Origin: a virus
Direction: 5' to 3' (one strand)
DNA length: 21,366 nt
Virus record (IMG/VR): IMGVR_UViG_3300035034_000758
Coordinates: 1-21,366 of that record
A program made the translations under genes and the position numbers. Shown here piece by piece: positions 14,817 through 21,314 of this stretch (positions are counted from its first letter, which is position 1; every line of letters begins with the position of its first letter). The notes beneath the pieces were generated by a model. The model was given only the letters and a program-made list of their open reading frames with translations. It had not been told where the DNA came from and searched no databases.

Positions 14817-14997
14817 AAAAGAAGTGAATCGCATTCCAGAGCTTGAGTTTCAGCACAAAGAGGTTGACGATCTAATCGAAAGGCGCTATAATGAATATGC
14901 GCCAGATGCAGAGATTGCATGGCTGAAGATCGAAAGACTCAGACTCGAAGATGAAATTAAACGCATACAGAAACAGGCAAATATAAATGAAGCGTAA
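14803..14997 (+). CDS. YdcH/DUF465-like small coiled-coil protein, 64 aa
   Basis: The product is a short all-helical, highly charged chain. ELEFQHKEVDDLIERRYNEY and LKIERLRLEDEIKRIQKQ fit the YdcH (DUF465) pattern of a helical hairpin with a conserved L-x-x-ERLRLEDEI segment. The function of that family is unknown. The start lies inside the end of dpdA, and the stop overlaps the following gene, so translation is coupled on both sides. Confidence 0.7.
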   Translation: MNNPEKEVNRIPELEFQHKEVDDLIERRYNEYAPDAEIAWLKIERLRLEDEIKRIQKQANINEA

Positions 14998-15505
14998 TTA
15001 TAACGAAGGCGAATCTGCTGATGTAACATTTTTTGTTGGCACAGAAGTCGAACAAACACCTGCATACGGGGTGCGAACTCTCTTTGTTACAGGATATCAA
15101 TCTATTACAGAAATTCTAGGCTACGCTAAAAAGAACAACTGTCACCATATATTTTTTGGTGCAAATCACAGTTTCGACCCTGAAGATCCGTCGGAGTGGC
15201 AAGATTGGGAAGCTCTGATATTAAAGTGCTTAGAGCGCGACTACTTATGCAGTCTTGACATTCCGATTAGTCAAGCAGAAGTATTTCTAGAAGGACCATT
15301 GATTGAGTTTGACAATTTTATTCCGCAACTGCGGGTTCCTGTTCCTTATATTAAGCAATGGAACTACAATACTATGATTAAAATCGACGACCGTGGGTTC
15401 AAGGAAACCAATCCGGGGGTATGGTGTCACAGTCTGCATGATCTTATGGGTCGTGAAAAGTTTACAGACTGGAGTAAATATTCGCTTGACAATATCATAA
15501 AATAG
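14987..15505 (+). CDS. Unassigned phage protein, 172 aa
   Basis: The ATG at 14987 overlaps the end of the YdcH-like gene by 11 bases. The product looks globular alpha/beta: VTFFVGTEVEQTPAYG near the start, CHHIFFGANHSFDPEDPSEW near 52-71, and WCHSLHDLMG late. The clustered His, Asp and Cys residues might form a metal or catalytic site, but no family motif is recognised. Placement between a DNA transglycosylase and a QueD-like gene suggests a part in base modification, by context only. A promoter for the next gene lies within its 3' end. Confidence 0.75.
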   Translation: MKRNYNEGESADVTFFVGTEVEQTPAYGVRTLFVTGYQSITEILGYAKKNNCHHIFFGANHSFDPEDPSEWQDWEALILKCLERDYLCSLDIPISQAEVFLEGPLIEFDNFIPQLRVPVPYIKQWNYNTMIKIDDRGFKETNPGVWCHSLHDLMGREKFTDWSKYSLDNIIK

Positions 15506-15514
15506 TTGTATACT
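15486..15514 (+). promoter_or_regulatory. Sigma-70-type promoter for the P-loop/queD pair
   Basis: TTGACA (15486-15491), 17 bp and TATACT (15509-15514) span the end of the preceding gene. The -35 box is inside its coding sequence and the -10 box lies just after its stop. The P-loop gene starts 29 bases downstream after AAAAGGAAATC. Confidence 0.85.
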
Positions 15515-15542
15515 TACAGTATAGAAACTAAAAGGAAATCAG

Positions 15543-15803
15543 ATGCTAAAGATTTACGTAGTAGGCTCGCCAGGCACAGGTAAGACAACGATTAGTGCAT
15601 TAATTAAAAAGATGCTAGGCAGCTTTGGTATCGAAGCCAAAGTTACTTCAGCTCTTCCTGGGGAGTACCCTGCAGGCTTCGACCCTCTTGACAATGTAGA
15701 AAATCGCATGGCTAGCATTAAATATCAACTAGAGATGTACGGCGCTGGAATCGAAGTCGAAGAACTCCAAGCCAAAAGAAACGGAGACTTTAATGTCATC
15801 TAG
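15543..15803 (+). CDS. Small P-loop protein, 86 aa
   Basis: Walker A GSPGTGKTT is at residues 8-16, after the strand LKIYVV. No Walker B acid cluster is obvious. The chain is much shorter than normal P-loop kinases or AAA+ proteins, which suggests a minimal nucleotide-binding subunit or a partner-dependent enzyme. The C-terminal half is helical and charged. It overlaps the QueD-like start by 11 bases, so the two are co-translated. The substrate is unknown. It is not a QueC: the SGGxDS PP-loop is absent. Confidence 0.78.
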   Translation: MLKIYVVGSPGTGKTTISALIKKMLGSFGIEAKVTSALPGEYPAGFDPLDNVENRMASIKYQLEMYGAGIEVEELQAKRNGDFNVI

Positions 15804-16152
15804 TAAAAGTAAATTTATTAAAGTACGCACTAGCTTCGAAGGATTTCATAAATATCCAAACGCAGGCCAGATCGATCCTAGGATACAGTTTCTTGAACAC
15901 GAGCACCGACATATATTTAACGTAGAGGTGAAACTGTCAGTGGACCACCTAGACAGAGAACTGGAATTTTTCTTAGTTAAGTGGATGTTGCAAGACTTCA
16001 TAAGAGCAGGAAATCAAGATAATAAATCCTGTGAAATGATTGCTGATGATATACTAGAAAAGCATCTTTTACCGACGTACGGTGAAAGGTACTACGAAAT
16101 AGTAGTCTCAGAAGACGGGGAGTCAGACGGCATTGTTGAGTACTCCCCTTAA
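15793..16152 (+). CDS. queD: QueD/PTPS-like protein, 119 aa
   Basis: This is a T-fold protein of the 6-pyruvoyl-tetrahydropterin synthase group. FEGFHKYP (His19) and EHEHRHIFNVEV (His38, His40) give the three zinc ligands in the usual order. ELEFFLVKWMLQDFI and SCEMIADDI follow, and VSEDGESDGIVE lies near the end, with Glu109 or Glu110 possibly acting as the catalytic base. QueD converts dihydroneopterin triphosphate to 6-carboxytetrahydropterin, the second step to 7-deazaguanines. The cysteine that QueD normally has between the first His and the HxH pair is missing; the only Cys is at 80. The reaction may therefore differ. It is co-translated with the P-loop gene. Confidence 0.72.
   Translation: MSSSKSKFIKVRTSFEGFHKYPNAGQIDPRIQFLEHEHRHIFNVEVKLSVDHLDRELEFFLVKWMLQDFIRAGNQDNKSCEMIADDILEKHLLPTYGERYYEIVVSEDGESDGIVEYSP
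16117..16148 (+). repeat. 7-bp inverted repeat at the queD end
   Basis: GGGGAGT and ACTCCCC pair across an 18-base loop at the very end of the queD-like gene and are followed by TTAATTA. It may be a weak terminator or mRNA-stabilising hairpin, but the long loop and lack of a T run make that doubtful. Confidence 0.3.
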
Positions 16153-16279
16153 TTAAGTATTCATCAACTCGATCTCAAGGCTGTTTTGTCGAGACTGATG
16201 TAAGCAAAAACACTGAAAACGGCTGCTCAAACTTTATTAAAAACAAACCACAAACTAAAATTCTAAAGGAATTAAACTT

Positions 16280-16486
16280 ATGACCAGTACCTTCCCTCCA
16301 GTCAACCAGATTTTCGAAGACCTGGAAAAATTCCGCGACTTTTGCCGGTACGAAGGCAAGCCGTACGACGAGGCAGACTTGTACAACGGCAGGGCAACTG
16401 TTTGGCAAGCTTACCAAAAATACCAAGGCTACCTACGTGCCAAGGCACGCCGCAAGTCACGTCCGAATACTGCTCGGAGTGGCTAA
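16280..16486 (+). CDS. Small unassigned phage protein, 68 aa
   Basis: The ATG at 16280 follows CTAAAGGAATTAAACTT, a ribosome site also seen before queE. The product starts FPPVNQIFEDLEKFRDFCRYEG, continues DEADLYNGRATVWQAY, and ends in a very basic tail (RAKARRKSRP). This suggests a small helical nucleic-acid-binding protein. The 128 bases before it hold no clear promoter. Its stop overlaps the end of an antisense gene remnant. No family is assigned. Confidence 0.75.
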   Translation: MTSTFPPVNQIFEDLEKFRDFCRYEGKPYDEADLYNGRATVWQAYQKYQGYLRAKARRKSRPNTARSG

Positions 16487-16860
16487 TCAGTAGGAAAATC
16501 CTTTACTCTGCATAACTTGTTAAGTTCCCAGTAAGCTCGTTTTTCGGGCTTGTCTGGGGCCAAGTTGGTTCCGACGTTGTTGTCTTTACAAAACTCAATT
16601 CTATTGCCAAAAATAAGAGTCACGTCTCCGTTAGGAGATATAGCTTCCCAAACATAAGCGTTGGGATTTCTGCTAGCAGTTATATCTTTTTAGGTCTAGA
16701 ACGATTTGACTGAATAGATCGCTGCTTAGCTTCTTCCAAGCCTATTTCTCGAATCTTCTCAATGTACTCTGTACCAAAATTCTTTTTTAACAGCCGGCGT
16801 ATTGTATATTGAGAATGTCCTGTGTAGTCAGATGTTGTCTTAATAGTCTTTATGACTCAT
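16483..16860 (-). pseudogene. Frameshifted antisense gene remnant, possibly endonuclease-related
   Basis: Reading the minus strand from ATG at 16860, three segments make one protein-like chain if two small frame changes are corrected. The first is MSHKDY. The second is KTTSDYTGHSQYTIRRLLKK and onward to SNRSRPKKI (16841-16683), joined by removing one T at 16842. The third is TASRNPNAYVWEAISPNGDV and onward to DFPTD (16680-16486), joined by removing a TA at the repeated ATATA. The total is about 125 residues. The last part (WEAISPNGD, then IEFCKDNNVGTNL) resembles the modular DNA-binding tails of phage homing endonucleases. No nuclease motif is seen. This explains most of the gap 16487-16934. 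It is the only gene-like feature on the minus strand. Confidence 0.5.
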
Positions 16861-16882
16861 ATGATTATATATCATAAAAGTC

Positions 16883-16911
16883 TTGACATATAGTCCAATA
16901 GAATATATAAT
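16883..16911 (+). promoter_or_regulatory. Consensus sigma-70 promoter for the glycosyltransferase operon
   Basis: TTGACA (16883-16888) and TATAAT (16906-16911) are both perfect with a 17-bp spacer. The GTG start of the glycosyltransferase lies 24 bases on, after AATAAGGAG. Upstream, the arms ATGAT and ATCAT (16861-16875) form a small inverted repeat at the -50 region, a possible operator. Confidence 0.92.
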
Positions 16912-16934
16912 AGTTTTAACAATAAGGAGATTAC

Positions 16935-18002
16935 GTGACAATATACCTAGTAGATTTAGAACCCATTGAAACAAGGTACACTAAGCAATGGCAGGAACAC
17001 TTGCCGGAGCAATTACAAAAGTCTACAACGAAAGACGTTGTTGTTATTTCTGGCCCAGGCGAGCTGCCCTCAAATACCACACCCGGTATGTTTTTAAATT
17101 TCTCTGCTACTAACATCTACAAATCTGCACAAATGCAAAAGATTGCAGAGTTATTTTCGAGCAATAAAGTAAAAGACGGCGACTACTTCTTGTATACAGA
17201 TGCATGGAACCCAACTGTAATACAATTAAAGTACATGACTGAGTTGTTAGGAATTAACATTAAGATTGGTGGGCTTTGGCACGCTGGTAGCTACGATAAA
17301 TGGGACGGCCTAGGAAGGCTAATTGGTAACAAGCCTTGGGTAAGATACGCTGAAAAGTCGATGTACCAAGTATATGACCATAACTTCTTTGCTACTGAGT
17401 TTCACGGACAGATGTTCTGTGAAGCAATTATTAATGACAACGAAGCATTTGGGTACGACGACAAGATTGTACGCACAGGTTGGCCCATGGAGTACCTGGA
17501 AGAAAAGCTGAAAAAGTTTAGGGGACAAGACAAAGAGAACCTTATACTGTTCCCACATCGTATTGCACCAGAGAAACAAGTTGAGATTTTCCGAGACCTA
17601 GCAAAAGAAATGCCCGAATACAAGTTTGTAGTGTGTCAGGACCGAGAGCTAACCAAAGACGAATACCATTCGTTGCTGGGCAGAGCAAAACTTGTATTCA
17701 GTGCTAACTTACAAGAAACGCTGGGCATTAGCTGGTATGAAGGTACACTCGTGGATGCTATTCCTATGGTTCCTAACCGCCTCAGCTACACAGAAATGGC
17801 ACTAGAAGAATTCAAGTATCCGAGTGAATGGACTACTGACTTTGATGCTTATGTTGAGCACAAAGAACTAGTAAAGAGCAAAATCGTTGACTATGTAGAG
17901 AACTACAACAGTTATGCTAACCTTGTGAAAAAGCAAGCCGACGATCTGAGCAGCAATTATTTTGGTGGGGACAACCTATATGGCAAAATTAGAACGGGGT
18001 AA
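16935..18002 (+). CDS. Glycosyltransferase, GT-B type, 355 aa
   Basis: A GTG start at 16935 is supported by AAGGAG (16924-16929). The C-terminal half has the Rossmann-like donor domain of GT-B enzymes: ENLILFPHRIAPEKQVEIF near 200-219 and a SANLQETLGISWYEG segment near 256-270, where the E-x7-E-type pattern contacts the nucleotide sugar. The N-terminal half is the acceptor side, with GGLWHAGSYDKWDG in the middle. Length fits GT1/GT4-like phage enzymes. The acceptor is unknown. Its place in a block of DNA-modifying genes makes modified DNA bases one candidate, but virion or host-surface glycans are equally possible. It heads a compact run of five overlapping genes. Confidence 0.83.
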   Translation: MTIYLVDLEPIETRYTKQWQEHLPEQLQKSTTKDVVVISGPGELPSNTTPGMFLNFSATNIYKSAQMQKIAELFSSNKVKDGDYFLYTDAWNPTVIQLKYMTELLGINIKIGGLWHAGSYDKWDGLGRLIGNKPWVRYAEKSMYQVYDHNFFATEFHGQMFCEAIINDNEAFGYDDKIVRTGWPMEYLEEKLKKFRGQDKENLILFPHRIAPEKQVEIFRDLAKEMPEYKFVVCQDRELTKDEYHSLLGRAKLVFSANLQETLGISWYEGTLVDAIPMVPNRLSYTEMALEEFKYPSEWTTDFDAYVEHKELVKSKIVDYVENYNSYANLVKKQADDLSSNYFGGDNLYGKIRTG

Positions 18003-18309
18003 TAACAGCAGCTTGCCTAATTTCCTTCCGGAGCATACTACAACGGGGTCCGGATATGTTTCTACAACAAGAATAGGTGATTTTACGTTTCAAGACCCTA
18101 GCAACGACTTTGTTATCGACGGCGATTTTAAAGTGAATGGCCGGGACATCTTGAAAGAGATTGACGACATGCGTGACATGCTGTTATTGCTAAAACGTGA
18201 CGTAGACATGGAAGCAAAATATCCCAAGTTAAAAGAGCTGAAAGAAGAATACAAACGTGCCCTAGAAAAGTATAAGACGTTTGAAGCAGTGAAAGGAAAC
18301 AAAAAATGA
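17980..18309 (+). CDS. Unassigned small protein with C-terminal coiled coil, 109 aa
   Basis: The ATG at 17980 lies within the end of the glycosyltransferase gene with GGTGGGG upstream. An open frame from 17962 lacks a better start. The N-terminal half is Ser/Thr/Gly-rich and beta-like (TTRIGDFTFQDPSNDFVIDGD). The C-terminal half is a charged helix with KYPKLKELKEEYKRALEKY. The end resembles that of the next gene (KYPGLKRAKEKYETIKAL), so the pair looks paralogous. The beta-plus-coil layout recalls small phage fibre or decoration proteins. Its stop overlaps the next ATG. Confidence 0.72.
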   Translation: MAKLERGNNSSLPNFLPEHTTTGSGYVSTTRIGDFTFQDPSNDFVIDGDFKVNGRDILKEIDDMRDMLLLLKRDVDMEAKYPKLKELKEEYKRALEKYKTFEAVKGNKK

Positions 18310-18635
18310 TAGATGCAGTTTCAAGTGACGGTTCAATGATGGTGTTTAATAACAGCTATTCTCCGTATTCGTCTGCACCAAACTATACTGGTAGAGAACT
18401 AGACGGCGATGTACGAATGAACGACGGAAACCTAGAAGTATACTCAGGCGGTAGCTGGATGAATATACGAGCGTCTGTTGATATTCAAATGACGCCTGAG
18501 AACCAGGAAGTGTTACAATGGGCTCGGAAGAAAATGGCTGAAGAACAGAAACTAAAAGAATTATGTGAAAAGTATCCTGGGCTTAAACGAGCAAAGGAAA
18601 AATACGAAACTATAAAGGCGCTAGTAGAAAAATGA
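18306..18635 (+). CDS. Unassigned small protein, likely paralogue of its neighbour, 109 aa
   Basis: ATGA links it to the gene before, and another ATGA links it to the phosphoribosyltransferase after. The N-terminal half contains GRELDGDVRMNDGNLEVYSGGSW, a beta-hairpin-rich stretch often found in tail-fibre-associated proteins. The C-terminal half is helical, with QEVLQWARKKMAEEQKLKEL and KYPGLKRAKEKYETIKAL. Length and C-terminal motif match the preceding gene product, suggesting duplication. A structural role is inferred from the fold pattern only. Confidence 0.72.
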   Translation: MIDAVSSDGSMMVFNNSYSPYSSAPNYTGRELDGDVRMNDGNLEVYSGGSWMNIRASVDIQMTPENQEVLQWARKKMAEEQKLKELCEKYPGLKRAKEKYETIKALVEK

Positions 18636-19213
18636 CTAAGGTAGAATACTACACATGGCAGGACGTTGAAACTGCCGCAAATGCAATCATTCATCAAATG
18701 TACGAAAGTAACTGGCGGCCAGACTACATTGTCGGCATTACTAGAGGCGGCCTGCCGCTGGCTACAATCATCAGCAATCAGCTAGACGTGCCTATGCATG
18801 CCCTTGGCGTTAGTTTCCGGGACAGTGAAATGGGTCCAGAAAGCAACTGCTGGATGGCCGAAGATGCTTTCGGTTACGTACAAAAAGTAGAAGGAAAGAC
18901 CCCACTAACCACAGGTTGTCGGTGGGACGTTAACAGTCGTAAAAAGATCTTAGTCGTCGATGACATCAATGACGCGGGCAGAACATTTAACTGGATTAAA
19001 GAAGATTGGCAAAGTAGCTGTTTCCCCAATGAGATATACGCATGGGAAACTGTCTGGGGTAAGAATGTACGCTTTGCTACTATGACAGAAAACATGTCGT
19101 CAGAGTTTCACGGAGTACAATACACCTGGAGGGAAGTTAATAAAGCAGAAGAAGATGTTTGGCTCATTTATCCTTGGGAACGAGGAGCATTGCTGCGAGG
19201 GAGCTCTAAATGA
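18632..19213 (+). CDS. Phosphoribosyltransferase, 193 aa
   Basis: The PRPP-binding signature ILVVDDINDAGRT is at about 106-118, and GITRGGLPLATIIS near 35-48 supplies the other phosphate loop. These define a type I phosphoribosyltransferase, with a hood region resembling xanthine/hypoxanthine enzymes. The family joins a base to PRPP to form a nucleotide. The base is not shown by the sequence. In this block it could serve purine salvage or handle a modified base, which is speculation. It overlaps both neighbours by ATGA. Confidence 0.87.
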   Translation: MTKVEYYTWQDVETAANAIIHQMYESNWRPDYIVGITRGGLPLATIISNQLDVPMHALGVSFRDSEMGPESNCWMAEDAFGYVQKVEGKTPLTTGCRWDVNSRKKILVVDDINDAGRTFNWIKEDWQSSCFPNEIYAWETVWGKNVRFATMTENMSSEFHGVQYTWREVNKAEEDVWLIYPWERGALLRGSSK

Positions 19214-19551
19214 CATACGAAGAAATCCCGTGGACTGACGTAGTAATGCGATGTACCAAGTATACAGTGTTCGAAGACCAGCACCCCGTAACAGAAGGAC
19301 ACTTACTGTTTGTGCCTAAGGAATTCACTTGGGATTGCCTAGCAGACTGCTACAAAGCTGCTTATGCCTGGGGGCATGGATGGGTTGAAGACGAGTATTG
19401 CGACTCGTACAACATCGGACAAAACGTAGGAGTCGAAGCAGGTCAAACTGTAGAGTGGCCTCACGTACATCTAATTCCCCGAAGGAAAGGTGATGTGGAA
19501 GATCCAAGTGGCGGAGTCCGTGCTGTTGTTTCTGGTAAACAACAATACTAG
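19210..19551 (+). CDS. HIT-family hydrolase-like protein, 113 aa
   Basis: EGHLLFVPKEF near 30-40 and WPHVHLIPRR near 84-93 match the HIT family layout, in which the histidine triad acts on nucleotide phosphoester bonds. The first two His of the triad are visible as HVH. The expected third is replaced in HLIP, so catalysis could be altered. NIGQNVGVEAGQTVEWPH gives the usual strand before the triad. It is coupled by ATGA to the phosphoribosyltransferase, suggesting a shared nucleotide pathway. Confidence 0.82.
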   Translation: MTYEEIPWTDVVMRCTKYTVFEDQHPVTEGHLLFVPKEFTWDCLADCYKAAYAWGHGWVEDEYCDSYNIGQNVGVEAGQTVEWPHVHLIPRRKGDVEDPSGGVRAVVSGKQQY

Positions 19552-19566
19552 TAAGTTGTTGAAAGG

Positions 19567-19595
19567 TTGACAAAAACCTAAATACATAGTACAAT
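19567..19595 (+). promoter_or_regulatory. Sigma-70-type promoter for folE/queE
   Basis: TTGACA (19567-19572), 17 bp and TACAAT (19590-19595) lie in the gap after the HIT gene. The leader to the folE ATG is about 45 bases. It contains ACTGA-AA-TCAGT, a small inverted repeat at 19611-19622, and the ribosome site GGAGAA. Confidence 0.85.
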
Positions 19596-19643
19596 TAATG
19601 TAGCGTATTTACTGAAATCAGTCTTTCATAACTCGGAGAACGA

Positions 19644-20339
19644 ATGAAAAAATCAGAAGAAATTAGAAATAGATTAGAAGACGACAACAAAAGATTTTGG
19701 GCGGGTGACAATATCTCAGATTACTTAGGGGTCGGTGATATATCGGAACTCGTTGACGAAGCAACACTGGCTTTTGAAAATGTACTTGACGCATTGGTGA
19801 TTGATCGAATCAATGATCCTAACAGCAAAGACACAGCTAAGCGATTAGCTAAAATGTATTTTACTGAGATCATGGCAGGTCGTTACGAAGCTCGCCCGGG
19901 CGCAACTGCGTTTCCAAATAACGGCGACGATCGTTACGAAGGCATGCTTGTGGTACGCTCTGAAATTAGGAGTATGTGCTCTCATCACCACCAGCCAGTA
20001 ACCGGCGTAGCATACATTGGAATTCTTGCCGCTGAAGAACTAATTGGGCTGAGCAAGTACACACGCATTGCCCATTGGTGTGCGAGACGCGGCACTTTAC
20101 AAGAAGAGCTTGCGAACGAAATCACACGTGAGATAATGAAAGCAACGAAGTCTAACAACGTTGCAGTACACATCGGAGCAGAACACGGATGCTGCACCAA
20201 TCGAGGCATTATGGCTACAAGTTCTTTGACACAAACTACTGTACTCAAAGGCGCATTTAAAGACGACCAAGGCACAAAGAAAGAGTTTTTTGATAATATT
20301 AAACTACAACAGTCGTCGGGCGGGAAAGGTGTTTATTAA
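19644..20339 (+). CDS. folE: GTP cyclohydrolase I, FolE, 231 aa
   Basis: The FolE active-site run is clear. SMCSHHHQPVTG holds zinc ligands Cys112 and His115, IGLSKYTRIAHWCARR and TLQEELANEI form the substrate pocket, and HGCC (183-184) supplies the third zinc ligand. Length matches bacterial FolE (about 222). It opens GTP to dihydroneopterin triphosphate, the entry step for folate and for 7-deazaguanine synthesis. Here, with queE next and a QueD-like gene upstream, the 7-deazaguanine route is the likely purpose. CTCGGAGAACG precedes the ATG. Confidence 0.93.
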   Translation: MKKSEEIRNRLEDDNKRFWAGDNISDYLGVGDISELVDEATLAFENVLDALVIDRINDPNSKDTAKRLAKMYFTEIMAGRYEARPGATAFPNNGDDRYEGMLVVRSEIRSMCSHHHQPVTGVAYIGILAAEELIGLSKYTRIAHWCARRGTLQEELANEITREIMKATKSNNVAVHIGAEHGCCTNRGIMATSSLTQTTVLKGAFKDDQGTKKEFFDNIKLQQSSGGKGVY

Positions 20340-20378
20340 AGTAGTATACAATGCATTTAGTAAAGGAATTAAGCAATA

Positions 20379-21251
20379 ATGAAACTTAAATATTCAGAAG
20401 CATTTTATTCAATACAAGGCGAAGGAGCATTTGTAGGTGTGCCTAGTGTATTCCTACGCACCTTTGGATGCAATTTCCGTTGTAGAAATTTCGGACTAGA
20501 ACGCGGGACTCCTGCGGCTAAGTACAATCCTGAGGTTAAAGAGCTAATAGCAAGCGATCGTCTCAACAACATTGAAAAGTTTGAAGACTTGCCTGTCATC
20601 CACACAGGTTGTGACACTTACGCCAGCATCTATCCTGAATTTAAGAAGTATATGATGGACAGAGACGTTGACGAAGTAGTCGAGCACCTGTTAAGTCTCA
20701 CACCAGAAGGCAGGTGGACTATGGACAATGGCCAAGATATTCACTTGATTCTCACAGGTGGCGAGCCGATGATTAGGCAAAAGTTTTGGGTTGAGTTGTT
20801 TGAGCATCCTGGCATGCTGGACCTCAAGAACGTTACTATCGAAACCAACGGTACTCAACCAATTAAGAAAGAATTTGCAGAAGTAATGGCAAAGCGTCCG
20901 CGTGTAAAAGTAACGTGGAGTTGTTCGCCTAAGCTCACCGTGTCAGGCGAAGCGTGGAAAGAAGCAATTAAGCCCGAAGTAGTAGCAGCGTATCAGTACA
21001 GTTTACCAGATAGTGACATGTACCTCAAGTTTGTTGTAGCCGACGAAATTGACGTAGAAGAAGTACATCAAGCCGTAAGAGAGTATCGTGCAGTAGGCGT
21101 AGAATGCTTAGTGTACCTCATGCCACTAGGTGGTCGCAGTGAAGAGTACGAAATGAACGAAAAACGAGTAGCAGAGATCGCAATGCAACAAGGATGGAGG
21201 TTCTCGCCGAGAATGCACATCGCACTGTTTGGCAATGCCTGGTCTACGTAA
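20379..21251 (+). CDS. queE: 7-carboxy-7-deazaguanine synthase, QueE, 290 aa
   Basis: YSEAFYSIQGEGAFVGVPSV at 5-24 is the QueE signature start. The radical-SAM cluster cysteines are unusual: Cys31 and Cys35 (GCNFRC) are as in CX3CX2C. The position two residues later is not Cys. Instead GCDTYAS, the usual continuation after the third Cys, appears at Cys78, so the motif reads CX3CX42C. LTGGEPMI (125-132) binds SAM, and TIETNGTQ follows. The enzyme makes 7-carboxy-7-deazaguanine from 6-carboxytetrahydropterin. The ribosome site TAAAGGAATTAA precedes the ATG. It is most likely transcribed with folE. Confidence 0.92.
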   Translation: MKLKYSEAFYSIQGEGAFVGVPSVFLRTFGCNFRCRNFGLERGTPAAKYNPEVKELIASDRLNNIEKFEDLPVIHTGCDTYASIYPEFKKYMMDRDVDEVVEHLLSLTPEGRWTMDNGQDIHLILTGGEPMIRQKFWVELFEHPGMLDLKNVTIETNGTQPIKKEFAEVMAKRPRVKVTWSCSPKLTVSGEAWKEAIKPEVVAAYQYSLPDSDMYLKFVVADEIDVEEVHQAVREYRAVGVECLVYLMPLGGRSEEYEMNEKRVAEIAMQQGWRFSPRMHIALFGNAWST

Positions 21252-21257
21252 CCTAAA

Positions 21258-21314
21258 AAGTGTCCCATTTATTACAAAAAAGATAAATAATTTTAAGTAA
21301 TAAATGGGACACTT
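21258..21314 (+). repeat. Perfect 18-bp inverted repeat with late-promoter motif in the loop
   Basis: The left arm AAGTGTCCCATTTATTAC (21258-21275) and right arm (21297-21314) are exact reverse complements, with a 21-base loop. In RNA the right arm, including the only GGGA ribosome-site candidate, would be locked up to the base before the ATG at 21315. No T run follows, so it does not look like a plain terminator. Confidence 0.95.
21282..21290 (+). promoter_or_regulatory. Late-promoter-like motif GATAAATAA in the hairpin loop
   Basis: This is the third identical copy of the motif. Initiation about six bases after the GATAAATA core (ending 21289) would fall near 21295, just before the right arm. 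A late transcript would thus lack the left arm and leave the ribosome site of the next gene free. Confidence 0.62.

Noticed and set aside
15543-15803. The P-loop protein as the missing QueC
   Set aside because: QueC needs an SGGxDS PP-loop and about 220 residues. This protein has a Walker A GSPGTGKTT and 86 residues.
15848-15854. ATAAATA inside the queD-like gene as a late promoter
   Set aside because: It lies in coding sequence for the conserved HKYP segment, lacks the shared GATAAATAA form, and no gene starts near it.
16117-16148. Rho-independent terminator after the queD-like gene
   Set aside because: The stem is 7 bp but the loop is 18 bases and no run of T follows, so it was kept only as a low-confidence repeat.
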